From Methanoregula sp. (lineage in GTDB: Archaea > Halobacteriota > Methanomicrobia > Methanomicrobiales > Methanospirillaceae), in contig JAJRCF010000010.1 of NCBI GenBank assembly GCA_028679075.1, positions 18,233 through 82,232 of the forward strand: a stretch of 64,000 nt of DNA. The letters are read 5' to 3'. How positions within the stretch are numbered: the stretch's first letter is position 1; each line of letters opens with the position of its first letter. The position numbers and the translations under genes were made by a program. Of this stretch, positions 42,473 to 51,489 are shown piece after piece. Under the pieces are notes generated by a model, which saw nothing but the letters and a program-made list of their open reading frames with translations, did not search any database and was not told the DNA's origin.

Positions 42473-43677
42473 CAGAACAACGTGTCCTGCCGTGTCGGTT
42501 TCTGGATATGCAGGACTTCGCACGCGGCATCGGTCACCGTTTCGCGGTATTCGGGCAGGGTATAGACAGCGAGGCGCCACTGCTCACGCCGCGTCATGTT
42601 GAGGGTGCGGATCCTGGGGGAGAGTTCCTCAAAGTTCGTTACAGCGTTCCGGCTCTGCACCCGGACGCCAAGGGACATCTCGCGGGGGATGGGGGGGATG
42701 TCAACAAGTACCTCCTCAGGCCGGACCCCCGCCTGCCCGGCAATTCGTGCCGCGAACTCGCGGGATTGTTCCAGCGAAAGACCGTCCTGATAAACAACTG
42801 TGTTCACCTGGTCGCTGCCGGCATAGACCGCACGCTTGTACAGCCGTCGTTCGTAGAGCCGTAACGTGAGATCGCGGGCCACTGCACTGGGGGAGGTGCG
42901 CAGGGCGTGCGTGCAGCCCGCATCGTCCATCCGGAGGAACTGCCGCACGCTGTCGTCATCAAGGCCGGCACAGTGCTCCAGCGCCGCGAGCTGGAACATG
43001 CTCTCCCCGATCCGGCTCACGTGGTGATAATAGACGGTCGGGCGCATCAGCGTCCGGGCGATCAGGAGGGACTCCGCGGCATTCACCCCATTCTCGTCAA
43101 GCACGGTCCCGTCCGGGTACCGGATCAGGTGCCGGATCAGGCGCTGCGCATCGACCGTGCCGTACGGGGCGCCGGTATAGTACGCGTCCCGGAGGAGGTA
43201 GTCCATCCGGTCCACGTCGAAATCGCCGTGGATGATGCTGGAGAGCGGGTGCTTCCCTTTCACAACCGCACAGAGCTCTTTTGGGTCCACACCGGCCGCG
43301 CCGAGCAGGTCACCGGCATATTCCTCGACAACCGGGTCGATCTCGTCATGGGTGCGGTGGAGGTACTGCTCCATCAAGGGCTCGCTCGCGTGCGAGAACG
43401 GCCCGTGGCCGATATCATGCAGGAGGGCTGCGGCAACCACGAGCCGGTGTTCGTCCTCGGGGAGCTGGAACCTCCGGCTCGCAACGCCGGCAAGGAACAT
43501 GGTGCCCAGCGAGTGCTCGAACCGCGTGTGGTTGGCACCCGGGTACACGAGGTAGGAGAAGCCGAGCTGCCGGATATAGCGGAGGCGCTGCAGCACGGGG
43601 GAGTCGAGCAGCCGGAGCATGAAGTCCTCGACCTCGATATAGCCATGGACCGGGTCCTTGATGATCTTCAGGTTCAC
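42472..43677 (-). CDS. HD-domain phosphohydrolase (SAMHD1/dGTPase-like, COG1078)
   Basis: 401 aa from a GTG start. KDPVHGYIEVEDFMLRLLDSPVLQRLRYIRQLG, YPGANHTRFEHSLGTMFLAG, LLHDIGHGPFSHASE and FDVDRMDYLLRDAYYTGA carry the H...HD...D metal-binding residues of the family. Homologues hydrolyse dNTPs or act on other phosphate substrates; the real substrate is unknown here. No Shine-Dalgarno precedes the GTG, but ATAAAAG (read as CTTTTAT on this strand) lies ~27 nt before it, so a leaderless transcript is likely. Only 39 nt separate it from cofD. Confidence 0.9.
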   Translation of the reverse strand: MNLKIIKDPVHGYIEVEDFMLRLLDSPVLQRLRYIRQLGFSYLVYPGANHTRFEHSLGTMFLAGVASRRFQLPEDEHRLVVAAALLHDIGHGPFSHASEPLMEQYLHRTHDEIDPVVEEYAGDLLGAAGVDPKELCAVVKGKHPLSSIIHGDFDVDRMDYLLRDAYYTGAPYGTVDAQRLIRHLIRYPDGTVLDENGVNAAESLLIARTLMRPTVYYHHVSRIGESMFQLAALEHCAGLDDDSVRQFLRMDDAGCTHALRTSPSAVARDLTLRLYERRLYKRAVYAGSDQVNTVVYQDGLSLEQSREFAARIAGQAGVRPEEVLVDIPPIPREMSLGVRVQSRNAVTNFEELSPRIRTLNMTRREQWRLAVYTLPEYRETVTDAACEVLHIQKPTRQDTLF

Positions 43678-43688
43678 TAAAGAATCTT

Positions 43689-43707
43689 CATATACATCGC
43701 ATAAAAG
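43689..43707. promoter_or_regulatory. Interleaved divergent TATA elements of cofD and the HD gene
   Basis: The whole gap is 39 nt. CATATAC (43689-43695) lies ~25 nt before the cofD ATG on the plus strand. ATAAAAG (43701-43707), read as CTTTTAT on the minus strand, lies ~27 nt before the GTG of the HD gene. Both spacings equal the normal TATA-to-start distance in archaea, so both mRNAs would be leaderless and the two promoters overlap. RNA polymerase bound at one could exclude the other. Confidence 0.5.
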
Positions 43708-43716
43708 TATTGAGTA

Positions 43717-44619
43717 ATGATTACCTTCCTGTCGGGCGGGACCGGTACGCCGAAGCTCCTCCGGGGCATGCAGAAAGTGATGGACCGGCACGAGATCTCG
43801 GTGATTGTGAACACGGCAGAGGACATCTGGATATCGGGCAACCACATCTCGCCGGACATCGATACGGTCATGTACCTCTTCTCCGGTATGCTCAACACTG
43901 ATACCTGGTGGGGCATACGGAGCGATACCTTCACCACCCACGACGAGATCATGCGGCTGGGCATCGACGAGTTCATCGGTATCGGCGACCAGGACCGTGC
44001 CGTGCACATCGCCCGCGGGGAGATGCTCCGGAACGGGATGCGACTGACGAACATCACCAAGATCCTCTGCGAGCGGTACGGGGTCCGCGAGAATGTCCTG
44101 CCCATGACCGACACTGAGGTAACAACGCAGGTGCAGACAGACCTCGGCCTGATCCACTTCCAGGAATACTGGGTCCGGGCAAAAGGAAGGATCGAGATCC
44201 AGAAGGTTGTGAGGAGTTTCAACGAGCCACCGGTGACGACACCGGAAGCGATCGAGGCAATCGAGGCAAGCGATGCGATCGTGATCGGCCCCTCGAACCC
44301 GATCACGAGCATCCTGCCCATCCTCTCCTGCGAGGGATTACAGGAGGCCCTTCGGGACAAAGTCGTGCTCGCGGTCAGCCCGTTCATTGGCAATGCGCCG
44401 GTGAGCGGCCCGGCCGCTGCCCTCATGCAGGCATCAGGCTATGAGCCGAACTCGATCGGTACCTTCAACTGTTACGCGGGCCTCACCGATGTCTTCGTGC
44501 AGGATATCCGCGACCCTGTGGAGGTGAGCCACTCGGAGAGATTCGATACCCTGATGGTGGACGAGGACAAGAGCGTGGCGCTGGCACAGGAAGTCCTCCG
44601 GTTGATCAAGGCCTCATAA
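43717..44619 (+). CDS. cofD: 2-phospho-L-lactate transferase, coenzyme F420 synthesis
   Basis: 300 aa. Transfers the lactyl-phosphate group from lactyl-2-diphospho-5'-guanosine to 7,8-didemethyl-8-hydroxy-5-deazariboflavin (Fo) to give F420-0. The start [19 protein letters not shown] is the Rossmann-type CofD signature, followed by [62 protein letters not shown] and [13 protein letters not shown]. Full length. F420 is the main hydride carrier of hydrogenotrophic methanogenesis. The other cof genes are not in the window. Confidence 0.97.
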   Translation: MITFLSGGTGTPKLLRGMQKVMDRHEISVIVNTAEDIWISGNHISPDIDTVMYLFSGMLNTDTWWGIRSDTFTTHDEIMRLGIDEFIGIGDQDRAVHIARGEMLRNGMRLTNITKILCERYGVRENVLPMTDTEVTTQVQTDLGLIHFQEYWVRAKGRIEIQKVVRSFNEPPVTTPEAIEAIEASDAIVIGPSNPITSILPILSCEGLQEALRDKVVLAVSPFIGNAPVSGPAAALMQASGYEPNSIGTFNCYAGLTDVFVQDIRDPVEVSHSERFDTLMVDEDKSVALAQEVLRLIKAS

Positions 44620-44700
44620 TCGTTTACTGGAGACAAAACCGGTTGCAAATCTATATAACGCTCCGCAATAACGGTTATCGTGAGAGGGAGAACCACGCAA

Positions 44701-45618
44701 ATGATCCGGAAAATACTCATAGTGCCGTTGATTTTTTTTGTCCTGCTGGCGGGATGCGTTGCTGAACAGGCCCCGGAAAAAGGGACCATCCAGTTTACGT
44801 CCTCCCCCACCGGTGCCCAGGTCTATCTCGACAACCAGTTCCGGGGAACAACACCCAGTACCCTGAGCGGGATCGACACCGGGAGCCATACCATTGAATT
44901 CAGGTATACCGGCTACGAGAGCTGGTCAGCCACCATGGTCGTCTCAGCCGGGTCCAACAATGTATTTGTTGCGTTAACACCCAAGGCTGGCGTAAGCACG
45001 CCGGGCAGTGTTACTACAGTCACCCCCGTCTCACCGGTATCCCCGGTGTCCGTGACACTGAAACTGGACAAGGAACTGATGACCATCGGGGACTCAATGA
45101 TCTTCTCCGGTACTGCCGAAGGATGCAAACAAGTCCTGCTGACAATTTACGGGACGGGAACATATGAGAACGGGATATCCCTTTCCCCGCCGGATGTGGG
45201 AACTCTCGGTACCTGGAGTTATACGTGGAACCCGGGATCGAAGATCCAGTCGGGGACGTACACCATTATCGCTACCGATCCGGAAAAGAAAGTGACGGTA
45301 AAGAAGGAATTCCCTGTCATCGGAGGGGGCGAGGTCACGGTAACCTCGAACACTCGTTCTGCTGCCAAAGGAAGTGTGCTCCAGTTCTCCGGCATCTGCA
45401 CAACCGGCGCCCCGAGTGTCCACCTCGTATTGTACGGGCCTGAACAGTACGCTGGCGGTGTTGAACTGGGCACATTCTCGGTCCAGGCTGACAGGAACTG
45501 GAACTTCGCGTATACCCTCGACACTACCATGCCCACGGGGACCTACACGATGTACGTGTACGATGTCCCCAAAACCTCCTCGGGCACAACCCAGTTCACG
45601 GTAGGGTTCACCCAATAA
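44701..45618 (+). CDS. PEGA-domain lipoprotein with two Ig-like domains
   Basis: 305 aa. MIRKILIVPLIFFVLLAGC places the lipobox Cys at residue 19. Then one PEGA domain (GTIQFTSSPTGAQVYLDNQFRGTTPSTLSG...GYESW), a V/T/P/S linker and two similar beta domains (VTLKLDKELMTIGDSMIFSGTAEGCKQVLLTIYG and VTVTSNTRSAAKGSVLQFSGICTTGAPSVHLVLYG). GGGAG lies 10 nt before this ATG; the GTG at 44680 is in frame but would lengthen the signal. A surface-bound envelope protein. No link to cofD beyond proximity. Confidence 0.8.
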   Translation: MIRKILIVPLIFFVLLAGCVAEQAPEKGTIQFTSSPTGAQVYLDNQFRGTTPSTLSGIDTGSHTIEFRYTGYESWSATMVVSAGSNNVFVALTPKAGVSTPGSVTTVTPVSPVSPVSVTLKLDKELMTIGDSMIFSGTAEGCKQVLLTIYGTGTYENGISLSPPDVGTLGTWSYTWNPGSKIQSGTYTIIATDPEKKVTVKKEFPVIGGGEVTVTSNTRSAAKGSVLQFSGICTTGAPSVHLVLYGPEQYAGGVELGTFSVQADRNWNFAYTLDTTMPTGTYTMYVYDVPKTSSGTTQFTVGFTQ

Positions 45619-45721
45619 ACCAAATTTTCTGCGATTTTTAAAAATTTTTCATGATTTTTCATGAATATCGCGGGGAAGCGCTTCAATCGGGCCGGAATGC
45701 CTGTCCGATACTTATTTGAAG

Positions 45722-45733
45722 GATTTATATACT
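45722..45733 (+). promoter_or_regulatory. TATA box of the HEAT-repeat gene
   Basis: ATTTATATACTA centres ~28 nt before the ATG at 45756. Transcription should begin within a few nucleotides of the ATG, so the mRNA is leaderless or nearly so. T-rich runs at 45623-45660 downstream of the previous gene are likely its terminator. Confidence 0.5.
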
Positions 45734-45755
45734 AATATCTGTTCGGAGAAGTTAC

Positions 45756-46943
45756 ATGGCTATTATCAAAAAATTCCTCAACCTGTTCAAGTCAGGAAAA
45801 GGGGAGGAGGACGAGGCGCGCCTCCGGGCACATAAGGAACGCTACGACAACTTCCTCAGGGCCCTTACGGAGGGCGACCTCGATGCCCGCTGGGCAGCCG
45901 TCCGGTCGGTCGGCGACCTTGGCGAACCGTTCATCGAACCGCTGATCCGGGGGCTCAAGGACGAATACTGGATCATCCGGCGGGGTTCGGCCGACACGCT
46001 GGGCAAGATCGGTGCCCCGGCGGTCCATCCCCTGATCGGTGCGCTTGATGATCCGGGCGAAGATGTCCGGCAGGAGACGATCCGGGCGCTCCAGTTGATC
46101 GGGGAACCGTCCATTGCTCCCCTTGTTCAGGCAACAAAACATGGCCACCCACTGATCCGGCGGGGTGCCGTCCAGGCACTCGGGATCATGGGCGAGGAGC
46201 GGGCAGTGCCGGTCCTCGCTGAATCCTTAAAAGATGGCGATGCCAGCGTCCGGTACGAGGCTGCCGTCGCCTTTGGCCGTATCGGAGATCCCCGTGCCGT
46301 TGCGCCCCTGATCGAGAGCCTCAGCGATGCGCAGGAAAAGGTGCGGATGGCCGCGATGTCGACCCTCTGCTCCCTTGGGGCACCCTCCATCGACCCGCTC
46401 ATACGGGCACTGGTGGACACGAACGAGGATGTCGGCCGCAGGGCATCGCTTGCACTGGTTACCATCGGCGACCCCGCCATTGATACCCTGATCACCGCAC
46501 TGTCCGATCCGAACCCGGGCATCCGCCGGGGTGCCATCGAGGTACTTGGGCAGATCGGGAACACGCGGGCGATCCCAAAAACGATCGAGAAGCTCGACGA
46601 CCCCGAGCGGCTTGTGCGGATCGAGGCCGTCAAGGCCCTTGCAGCCCTCGGCGTTCCCGCCATCGCCCCGCTCATGCAGGTCTTCCGCGAGGGAGAGAAC
46701 CGCATGAGGACCGGCGCCATGGAGGCGCTCTGGATGCTCGGCCAGCCGGCCACGACACCGCTCATCATGGTCCTGAAAGATGACCAGAGCGATGTCCGGA
46801 AACGGGCTGCCCTCCTGCTCGGCGAGATCGGCGACCAGAAGGCAGTTGATCACCTGACCGGCCTCCTCTCGGACGAGAACGTCACGGTCCGTAAAGAGGC
46901 ATTCGAAGCCCTCGAGATGATCAAGAACCGGACCGGGGCATAA
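45756..46943 (+). CDS. HEAT-repeat protein (PBS-lyase-type repeats)
   Basis: 395 aa. After a basic ~45-residue N-terminus there are eleven or so repeats of 31 residues, for example VRSVGDLGEPFIEPLIRGLKDEYWIIRRGSADTLGKIGAPAVHPLIGALDDPGEDVRQETIRALQLIGEPSIAPL. Each has two helices with the (A/G)-I-P-L-I-x-A-L consensus. This is a long alpha-solenoid; such proteins work as scaffolds or phycocyanobilin-lyase-like factors, but methanogens lack phycobilins, so lyase activity is not implied. A smaller relative is at 20905. Confidence 0.88.
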   Translation: MAIIKKFLNLFKSGKGEEDEARLRAHKERYDNFLRALTEGDLDARWAAVRSVGDLGEPFIEPLIRGLKDEYWIIRRGSADTLGKIGAPAVHPLIGALDDPGEDVRQETIRALQLIGEPSIAPLVQATKHGHPLIRRGAVQALGIMGEERAVPVLAESLKDGDASVRYEAAVAFGRIGDPRAVAPLIESLSDAQEKVRMAAMSTLCSLGAPSIDPLIRALVDTNEDVGRRASLALVTIGDPAIDTLITALSDPNPGIRRGAIEVLGQIGNTRAIPKTIEKLDDPERLVRIEAVKALAALGVPAIAPLMQVFREGENRMRTGAMEALWMLGQPATTPLIMVLKDDQSDVRKRAALLLGEIGDQKAVDHLTGLLSDENVTVRKEAFEALEMIKNRTGA

Positions 46944-47100
46944 CCTGTCCGGATACGATACTTTTTTAGCAACCCGGTGAACCGGCCGCTTTTTCCGGCA
47001 ACGGACTCGCATACCATTACGGTTTTCTGTCCCGGAAGGTACTCCTCCAATCGCAAGATATATGGAATCCGGGAGGAATGATACCGCTTAAGTGACCGGT

Positions 47101-47535
47101 ATGCGGATGGTAATAACAAAACGGAATTCCATGGCGGTAAAGGACGGAGCCGATGCGGCATGTGGAAACCCTGCCCCCGATTCCTACCGTGAGCGTCTGT
47201 TCAAGTACATTCCTGCGGAAGTCGTCGTTCTCTACGTTGCGGTGTACGGGATTGCGTATGCCATGTTTGCTGCGGACCCGTTGTTCTCCCTTACAGCCCG
47301 CTGGATCCTCATCGCCGGTATCGTGGGGACACCGCTGTATCTCTGGAAGGCCGGGCAGGTAACGGACTGGGTGCAGCTTGTGATATCCACAACCGGTTTC
47401 GTGCTGTGGGCGTGTGCCCTCGGAGTTGTCCCGGTATCAGAGATGCCGGGATACCACCAGATCATTGCATCGCTCACTTTGCCGCTCTATATCGTTCTCT
47501 CCCCGCTGATCGAAGGGATACCGGAACGGTGGTAA
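47101..47535 (+). CDS. Small integral membrane protein, unknown
   Basis: 144 aa with about four membrane helices: FKYIPAEVVVLYVAVYGIAYAMF, WILIAGIVGTPLYLW, LVISTTGFVLWACALGVV and QIIASLTLPLYIVLSPLI. I do not recognise the family. The start is unclear: ATGs at 47101, 47107 and 47131 and a GTG at 47092. GGGAGG at 47071 is too far away. CAAGATATATGG (47052-47063) is a probable TATA box, with transcription from ~47087, so 47101 or a later ATG fits best. Confidence 0.68.
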   Translation: MRMVITKRNSMAVKDGADAACGNPAPDSYRERLFKYIPAEVVVLYVAVYGIAYAMFAADPLFSLTARWILIAGIVGTPLYLWKAGQVTDWVQLVISTTGFVLWACALGVVPVSEMPGYHQIIASLTLPLYIVLSPLIEGIPERW

Positions 47536-47598
47536 CAGTCAATTTGCCAGAACGCAGGATCCTGGCATCCGATAAAAAAAGTTGAGATTCGAGGGGAT

Positions 47599-48267
47599 TT
47601 ATTTCAGTTCGCCAAGATCCTTCCAGTAATCGTACTCGTGCTTCCAGAGGTCCTTGTTGTACGAGATCATCTGCTTGAAATATTCTTTCCGCTCAAGAAG
47701 GATCTTTTCCTGCTTCGGGTCGGACCACTTCGTCCTGATCGATTCCGCCAGTTTCCGGCCCAGCTCCTTTGCCTCTTTTTCAGCGCCTGTGATGGCGTTC
47801 GGATCGGCTCCTACAAGCACCCCCACCCTGCCTACGGTTTTTGCCCCGAAGTTCCCGAGGGCCGTGTTCATGTAATCCGCCACCTCGTCTGCGTACGAAC
47901 CGCCCGCGGTGCAGACCGCACAGCCGTACTTCCCGGCAAGCATCTGGCAGTGGACCACGTCCGCCATCCGGTCGAGCATCGTCTTCAACTGTGCAGTCAC
48001 TGCGTTGATGTAGTTCGGCGAACCGAGCACAATCCCGTTTGCGTCCAGCATCTTTTCCAGGAGTGCCGGGAAATCGTCGTCATGGATGCATTCGCCTTTC
48101 GCATAACAGGTGCCGCATGCGGTGCAGTACTTGATCTCAAGACCGCAGATATCCACGAACGTGATGTCTGCCCCGGCCTTCCGGGCACCTTCGAGCACGC
48201 CCATGACGAGGCGGCGGGTCTGGCTCTTCTCCCCTTTCGGGCTTGCGTTGATACCGATAACCTTCAT
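47599..48267 (-). CDS. Iron-sulfur flavoprotein (NADPH-dependent FMN reductase fold)
   Basis: 222 aa. MKVIGINASPKGEKSQTRRLVMGVLEGARKAGADITFVDI is the flavodoxin-like FMN-binding start, and YCTACGTCYAKGECIHDDDF gives a C-x2-C-x2-C-x5-C motif typical of Isf-type iron-sulfur flavoproteins, which carry FMN and a [4Fe-4S] cluster. LGSPNYINAVTAQLKTMLDRMAD follows the family. It probably takes electrons from ferredoxin and reduces oxygen, peroxide or an unknown acceptor. The start at 48267 is set by the domain; the longer frame adds unrelated residues. Confidence 0.9.
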   Translation of the reverse strand: MKVIGINASPKGEKSQTRRLVMGVLEGARKAGADITFVDICGLEIKYCTACGTCYAKGECIHDDDFPALLEKMLDANGIVLGSPNYINAVTAQLKTMLDRMADVVHCQMLAGKYGCAVCTAGGSYADEVADYMNTALGNFGAKTVGRVGVLVGADPNAITGAEKEAKELGRKLAESIRTKWSDPKQEKILLERKEYFKQMISYNKDLWKHEYDYWKDLGELK

Positions 48268-48402
48268 AAGAACCACTATGGTAAAGATGCCCCCCGGGCG
48301 GGATAAAGATGCGGTGTGCGGGTTCACCCCTTAGTATCTCCCGGGATACCATGGAAGGAGGTACTTATAGGCCAAAATCCAACTCCTGTAAGAGAGACCA
48401 CC

Positions 48403-48774
48403 ATGCTCATCCGCGATGTTGCTGATTTACCCCATGAACGGGTCATCGACCGTTCCCTGCTCTGCGAGCTCCTCCACCCGGACAAGGTCCCGGGCGCAGC
48501 GGACCTTTCGTGCAGTGTCGCCCATGCAATCGTCCCGCCCGGTGAATCGACCCTCCCTCACGTACTGAAGCGATCAACGGAACTCTACTACATCCTCAGC
48601 GGTGCCGGGGAGATGTGTATTGCCGGAGAACATGCACCCGTCCACCCGGGGCAGATCGTGTTGATCCCTCCTGGGGCAGAGCAGCATATCCGTAATACCG
48701 GCCGGGCTGACCTCGTCTTTCTCTGTATCGTTGCCCCGAAGTGGCAGGCGGATGACGAGACCCTGAGCGGGTGA
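48403..48774 (+). CDS. Cupin-domain protein
   Basis: 123 aa, a single small beta barrel: VAHAIVPPGESTLPHVLKRSTELYYILSGAGEMCIAGEHAPVHPGQIVLIPPGAEQHIRNTG. The two cupin motifs are G-x5-H-x-h(3,4)-x6-G-type with metal-ligand residues His82-like (HVL) and E-(YY)-I-L-S-G. The substrate is unknown; small archaeal cupins of this type include mannose-6-phosphate isomerase-like and redox-sensing proteins. The start at 48403 agrees with the domain, and TACTTATAGG near 48363 is a TATA candidate. Confidence 0.85.
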   Translation: MLIRDVADLPHERVIDRSLLCELLHPDKVPGAADLSCSVAHAIVPPGESTLPHVLKRSTELYYILSGAGEMCIAGEHAPVHPGQIVLIPPGAEQHIRNTGRADLVFLCIVAPKWQADDETLSG

Positions 48775-48855
48775 CCGGCACCAGACCAGGCCTGCCCGCT
48801 TCGTGCAACCGGGTTATACGATTGTTTTTTATAGCCGCAGTTCTATCCTTCCAGT

Positions 48856-49218
48856 ATGGTGAGCCCTGGTGAGACGCCACGGCAGAGGATGCGGATCTTC
48901 TTTTTCCTGATCCTTTTCGTTGCCATACTCTGGGCGGTCTTCCTCCTGCAGAGAGGCGAGATGCTCCAGTTCATCTTTATGTTTGCTGCGCTTGCAGCGA
49001 TCAACCCGCTTGTGGCATTCGTTGATATCAAAAATTACGGGCAGCCCCGCACCCTCTTCTTCTTCTATCTCCTGATCATTGCCGGTCTCACCTGGGCAGT
49101 ATTCCTCCTCTTCCTTGGAGTACAACTCTGGGTCAGCCTCTTCATCTTTATCATCGCGGCCGGGGTCCCCTTCATCCTCCGCGTGATGGATGCAGAGGAT
49201 ACAACCGTACCTTCATGA
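48856..49218 (+). CDS. Small membrane protein with four helices, unknown
   Basis: 120 aa. Helices: FFFLILFVAILWAVFLL, FIFMFAALAAINPLVAFV, LFFFYLLIIAGLTWAVFLLFL and LWVSLFIFIIAAGVPFILRV. The two halves resemble each other (FLIL..AILWAVFLL and YLLI.AGLTWAVFLL), so it may be an internal duplication. I do not recognise the family. No Shine-Dalgarno is close to the ATG; TTTTTATAGCC at 48826-48836 is a TATA candidate ~25 nt before the ATG, so the mRNA may be leaderless. Confidence 0.72.
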   Translation: MVSPGETPRQRMRIFFFLILFVAILWAVFLLQRGEMLQFIFMFAALAAINPLVAFVDIKNYGQPRTLFFFYLLIIAGLTWAVFLLFLGVQLWVSLFIFIIAAGVPFILRVMDAEDTTVPS

Positions 49219-49321
49219 TACTAGGGAGATCCAGACCCCTCTTCGGGACGGCCCTGCACGTACGTCGGAACGCCAGGGTCTTGACGGGAGCAGATTAAAA
49301 AAATGAGGGGAGGAGGGGAAT

Positions 49322-49909
49322 TTAGTCCCAGTAGTTTCTGATAAACAGTCTGTTCTTCTCCATCTTCGGGGTGAAGAGTTTGAGCCCGATGGGGACGATG
49401 AAGAGGCAGACCACTGCATTGCCGATGAACCATGCTGAAAAGACCGTCATCATCCCCCCGGGCTCGGCAAGCGAGAGTGTCCAGGCGGCCCAGGCGGCCC
49501 CGATGAGGTTGTTGATGACCACGCCGAAGAGGAGGATATAGGTGTAGTCCCGCGGGTTCTCCATCGATAAGTTCACGCCGAAACTGCGGACAGCGGCAAG
49601 CGGGATCAGCACCTGGAAGAGGCCGGCAATTGCCCAGACAACGGCAACCAGCGGGTGCTGGTTGAGCACGTCGGACACCATCAGCCCGGAGCCAACAAGG
49701 GTCCCGACATACGCCGCAATCGCACCGTACCAGCCGAACCAGAGGGTAAAGAGGATCATGAACGCAACTGCAAAGAACAGCCACGAGACCGTGCCGCCGG
49801 CAACGGTCGGGGTTATCGAGACCGATGCCCACGCGAGGATAGTGTCGATGACGATTAAGATGAGGGTAAGTATGACAAACGAATAGGTTGGTTCACGGGC
49901 ATTTTTCAT
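49322..49909 (-). CDS. Integral membrane protein, possibly transporter S-component-like
   Basis: 195 aa with six membrane helices. FTLWFGWYGAIAAYVGTLVGSGLMV and YILLFGVVINNLIGAAWAAW resemble the GxxGAI(A)x(h)GxxhGD-type segments of ECF-type substrate-binding proteins and MASE1-like sensors, but no exact signature is present. GGTGA lies 7 nt before the ATG. A clear TATA box (GCTATTTATATCTGG on this strand) precedes it. No ATPase components are adjacent, so the transporter idea is only a guess. Confidence 0.72.
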   Translation of the reverse strand: MKNAREPTYSFVILTLILIVIDTILAWASVSITPTVAGGTVSWLFFAVAFMILFTLWFGWYGAIAAYVGTLVGSGLMVSDVLNQHPLVAVVWAIAGLFQVLIPLAAVRSFGVNLSMENPRDYTYILLFGVVINNLIGAAWAAWTLSLAEPGGMMTVFSAWFIGNAVVCLFIVPIGLKLFTPKMEKNRLFIRNYWD

Positions 49910-49937
49910 ACATTCACCTTAATTCCTTATTGTTTCC

Positions 49938-49950
49938 AGATATAAATAGC
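49938..49950 (-). promoter_or_regulatory. TATA box of the 49322 membrane protein gene
   Basis: On the minus strand the sequence reads GCTATTTATATCT, ~35 nt before the ATG at 49909. TAAGGTGAATGT precedes the start codon with a good Shine-Dalgarno. The DedA gene on the other strand begins 100 nt away and has its own TATA-like CAGATATATCC at 50035. Confidence 0.5.
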
Positions 49951-50049
49951 ATTTATTGAGAGATACTGGAGAGGAAAGCCGTGAAGACCACCCGGATTTT
50001 CCGGTCCTGATAGAGCTTTTATGGTATCCCGGGGCAGATATATCCGGAA

Positions 50050-50724
50050 ATGGATCTGCCGTTTGTTTTTATTGACCTCGTCCTCCATATCGACAAGTAC
50101 CTCCCGGGGATCATCGCAAGCTACGGGTTCTGGACCTACCTGATCCTGTTTGCGATCATCTTCTGCGAGACGGGGCTCGTCGTTTTGCCGTACCTCCCGG
50201 GAGACTCGCTGCTCTTTGTTGCGGGCACGCTTGCCGGGGCAGGCTACCTCAATATCGAGATCCTCATCGTTACGCTCCTTGTCGCCGCAGTCCTCGGGGA
50301 TACCGTGAATTACTGGATCGGGCACACGACCGGCATGAAAGTGCTTGACATGAAGTACAGCTTCGTCAAGACCGAACACCTTGAGAAGACCCGGGAATAT
50401 TTCCAGAAGTATGGCGGCATCACCATCGTGATCGCGCGGTTCATCCCCTTTATCCGGACCTTTGCACCGTTCCTTGCCGGCGTTGGGAAGATGCGCTACC
50501 GCTGGTTTTTGACCTACAACGTGATCGGGGGCTGCCTCTGGATCGTTGCATTCACGCTCGCAGGATATTTCTTTGGCGGCCTTCCGATTGTCAAGGAGAA
50601 TTTCAGTCTCATCGTCTACATGATCATCGGCATATCCATGCTGGCCGTGGCATCCATCGTGATCCAGATGCTCCGGCGCCCATCCACCGTCGATACCCCG
50701 GCAACACCCGGGGAAAAGAACTGA
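50050..50724 (+). CDS. DedA-family membrane protein
   Basis: 224 aa, about five membrane helices. Family motifs: FCETGLVVLPYLPGDSLLFVAGTLAG, LGDTVNYWIGHTTGMK and FFQKYGG-like EYFQKYGGITIVIARFIPFIRTFAPFLAGVGKM (the conserved R-F-x-P-x-x-R-x3-P motif). DedA proteins act as lipid flippases or in envelope stress. Full length, monocistronic by appearance. Confidence 0.92.
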   Translation: MDLPFVFIDLVLHIDKYLPGIIASYGFWTYLILFAIIFCETGLVVLPYLPGDSLLFVAGTLAGAGYLNIEILIVTLLVAAVLGDTVNYWIGHTTGMKVLDMKYSFVKTEHLEKTREYFQKYGGITIVIARFIPFIRTFAPFLAGVGKMRYRWFLTYNVIGGCLWIVAFTLAGYFFGGLPIVKENFSLIVYMIIGISMLAVASIVIQMLRRPSTVDTPATPGEKN

Positions 50725-50935
50725 TTCTCATACGGCATCTGCCCGGGGTATCCCGGGATATATCGCCGGATGAGCAACGGCACTGAAAAATTCCGGCACC
50801 TGCTTTTCGTTCCTGTTATCCTTGTTTTTCCTGTATCCGCGGGAGATACAGCTGATCTGTACGTGAGCCTGCAGGTGACCGGACCAGAAATAAATATACG
50901 AAAAAAATGTACGAAAAAAGGATTTGTAATCCGGT

Positions 50936-51442
50936 TCACGCCGGCTGGGCGTTCATGCTTGACGGGATCAACTTGTTGATCACTATCTCGGGGATCTGTT
51001 TTGAGGTCCTGACATTCATGTCAAACAGGGCATTCTTGCCGGAGGTGCCGAGATACGTCAGGGTAATCTGGAAATCCGTTTCCATCACGGGGATGCCAAG
51101 TGCGGAGATCTTTGCGTTGTGCGGACTGATCACACGTTCCTGGCCCGCAACCAGCTTTTCCTTGACGCCATCGACTTCGGTCACGACCTCGTTCTCGTAG
51201 GTCATGACAAGGATACTGGTGCTGCCGATCGTGACGGGCTGCCCGTCAGGGATACTGACCCGGTAGGTGGTGCTGTAGGGGAACGACGCCCCGGTCTGTG
51301 AACCGACGACCGCAACGGTCAGGGTGACAATCGCGATGACCGCGACAACGAAAATAAGGGCGATGACTCCTACAAGCACCTTGGTGCCGGTACTCCACCC
51401 TTTGTTACCCTGCGGAGCAGGGGTTTGTGTAGTATCTGCCAT
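50936..51442 (-). CDS. Membrane-anchored extracytoplasmic protein, unknown
   Basis: 168 aa. A polar, Gln/Pro-rich N-terminus of ~20 residues, one membrane helix (VLVGVIALIFVVAVIAIVTLTVAVV), then a ~115-residue extracytoplasmic beta domain (YSTTYRVSIPDGQPVTIGSTSILVMTYENEVV). The short N-terminus with a helix suggests a signal-anchor protein with the domain outside. No homologous motif is recognised. Repeat element D lies just upstream. Confidence 0.74.
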   Translation of the reverse strand: MADTTQTPAPQGNKGWSTGTKVLVGVIALIFVVAVIAIVTLTVAVVGSQTGASFPYSTTYRVSIPDGQPVTIGSTSILVMTYENEVVTEVDGVKEKLVAGQERVISPHNAKISALGIPVMETDFQITLTYLGTSGKNALFDMNVRTSKQIPEIVINKLIPSSMNAQPA

Positions 51443-51489
51443 AGTTCTTCCATTAAAGAGGGGTTTATGAATATTATATGGGTTACGGA

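Noticed and set aside
49221..49832. 203-codon frame on the minus strand over the 49322 membrane protein gene
   Set aside because: It is an alternate frame on the same strand, with C/R/P/H-rich composition and no fold.
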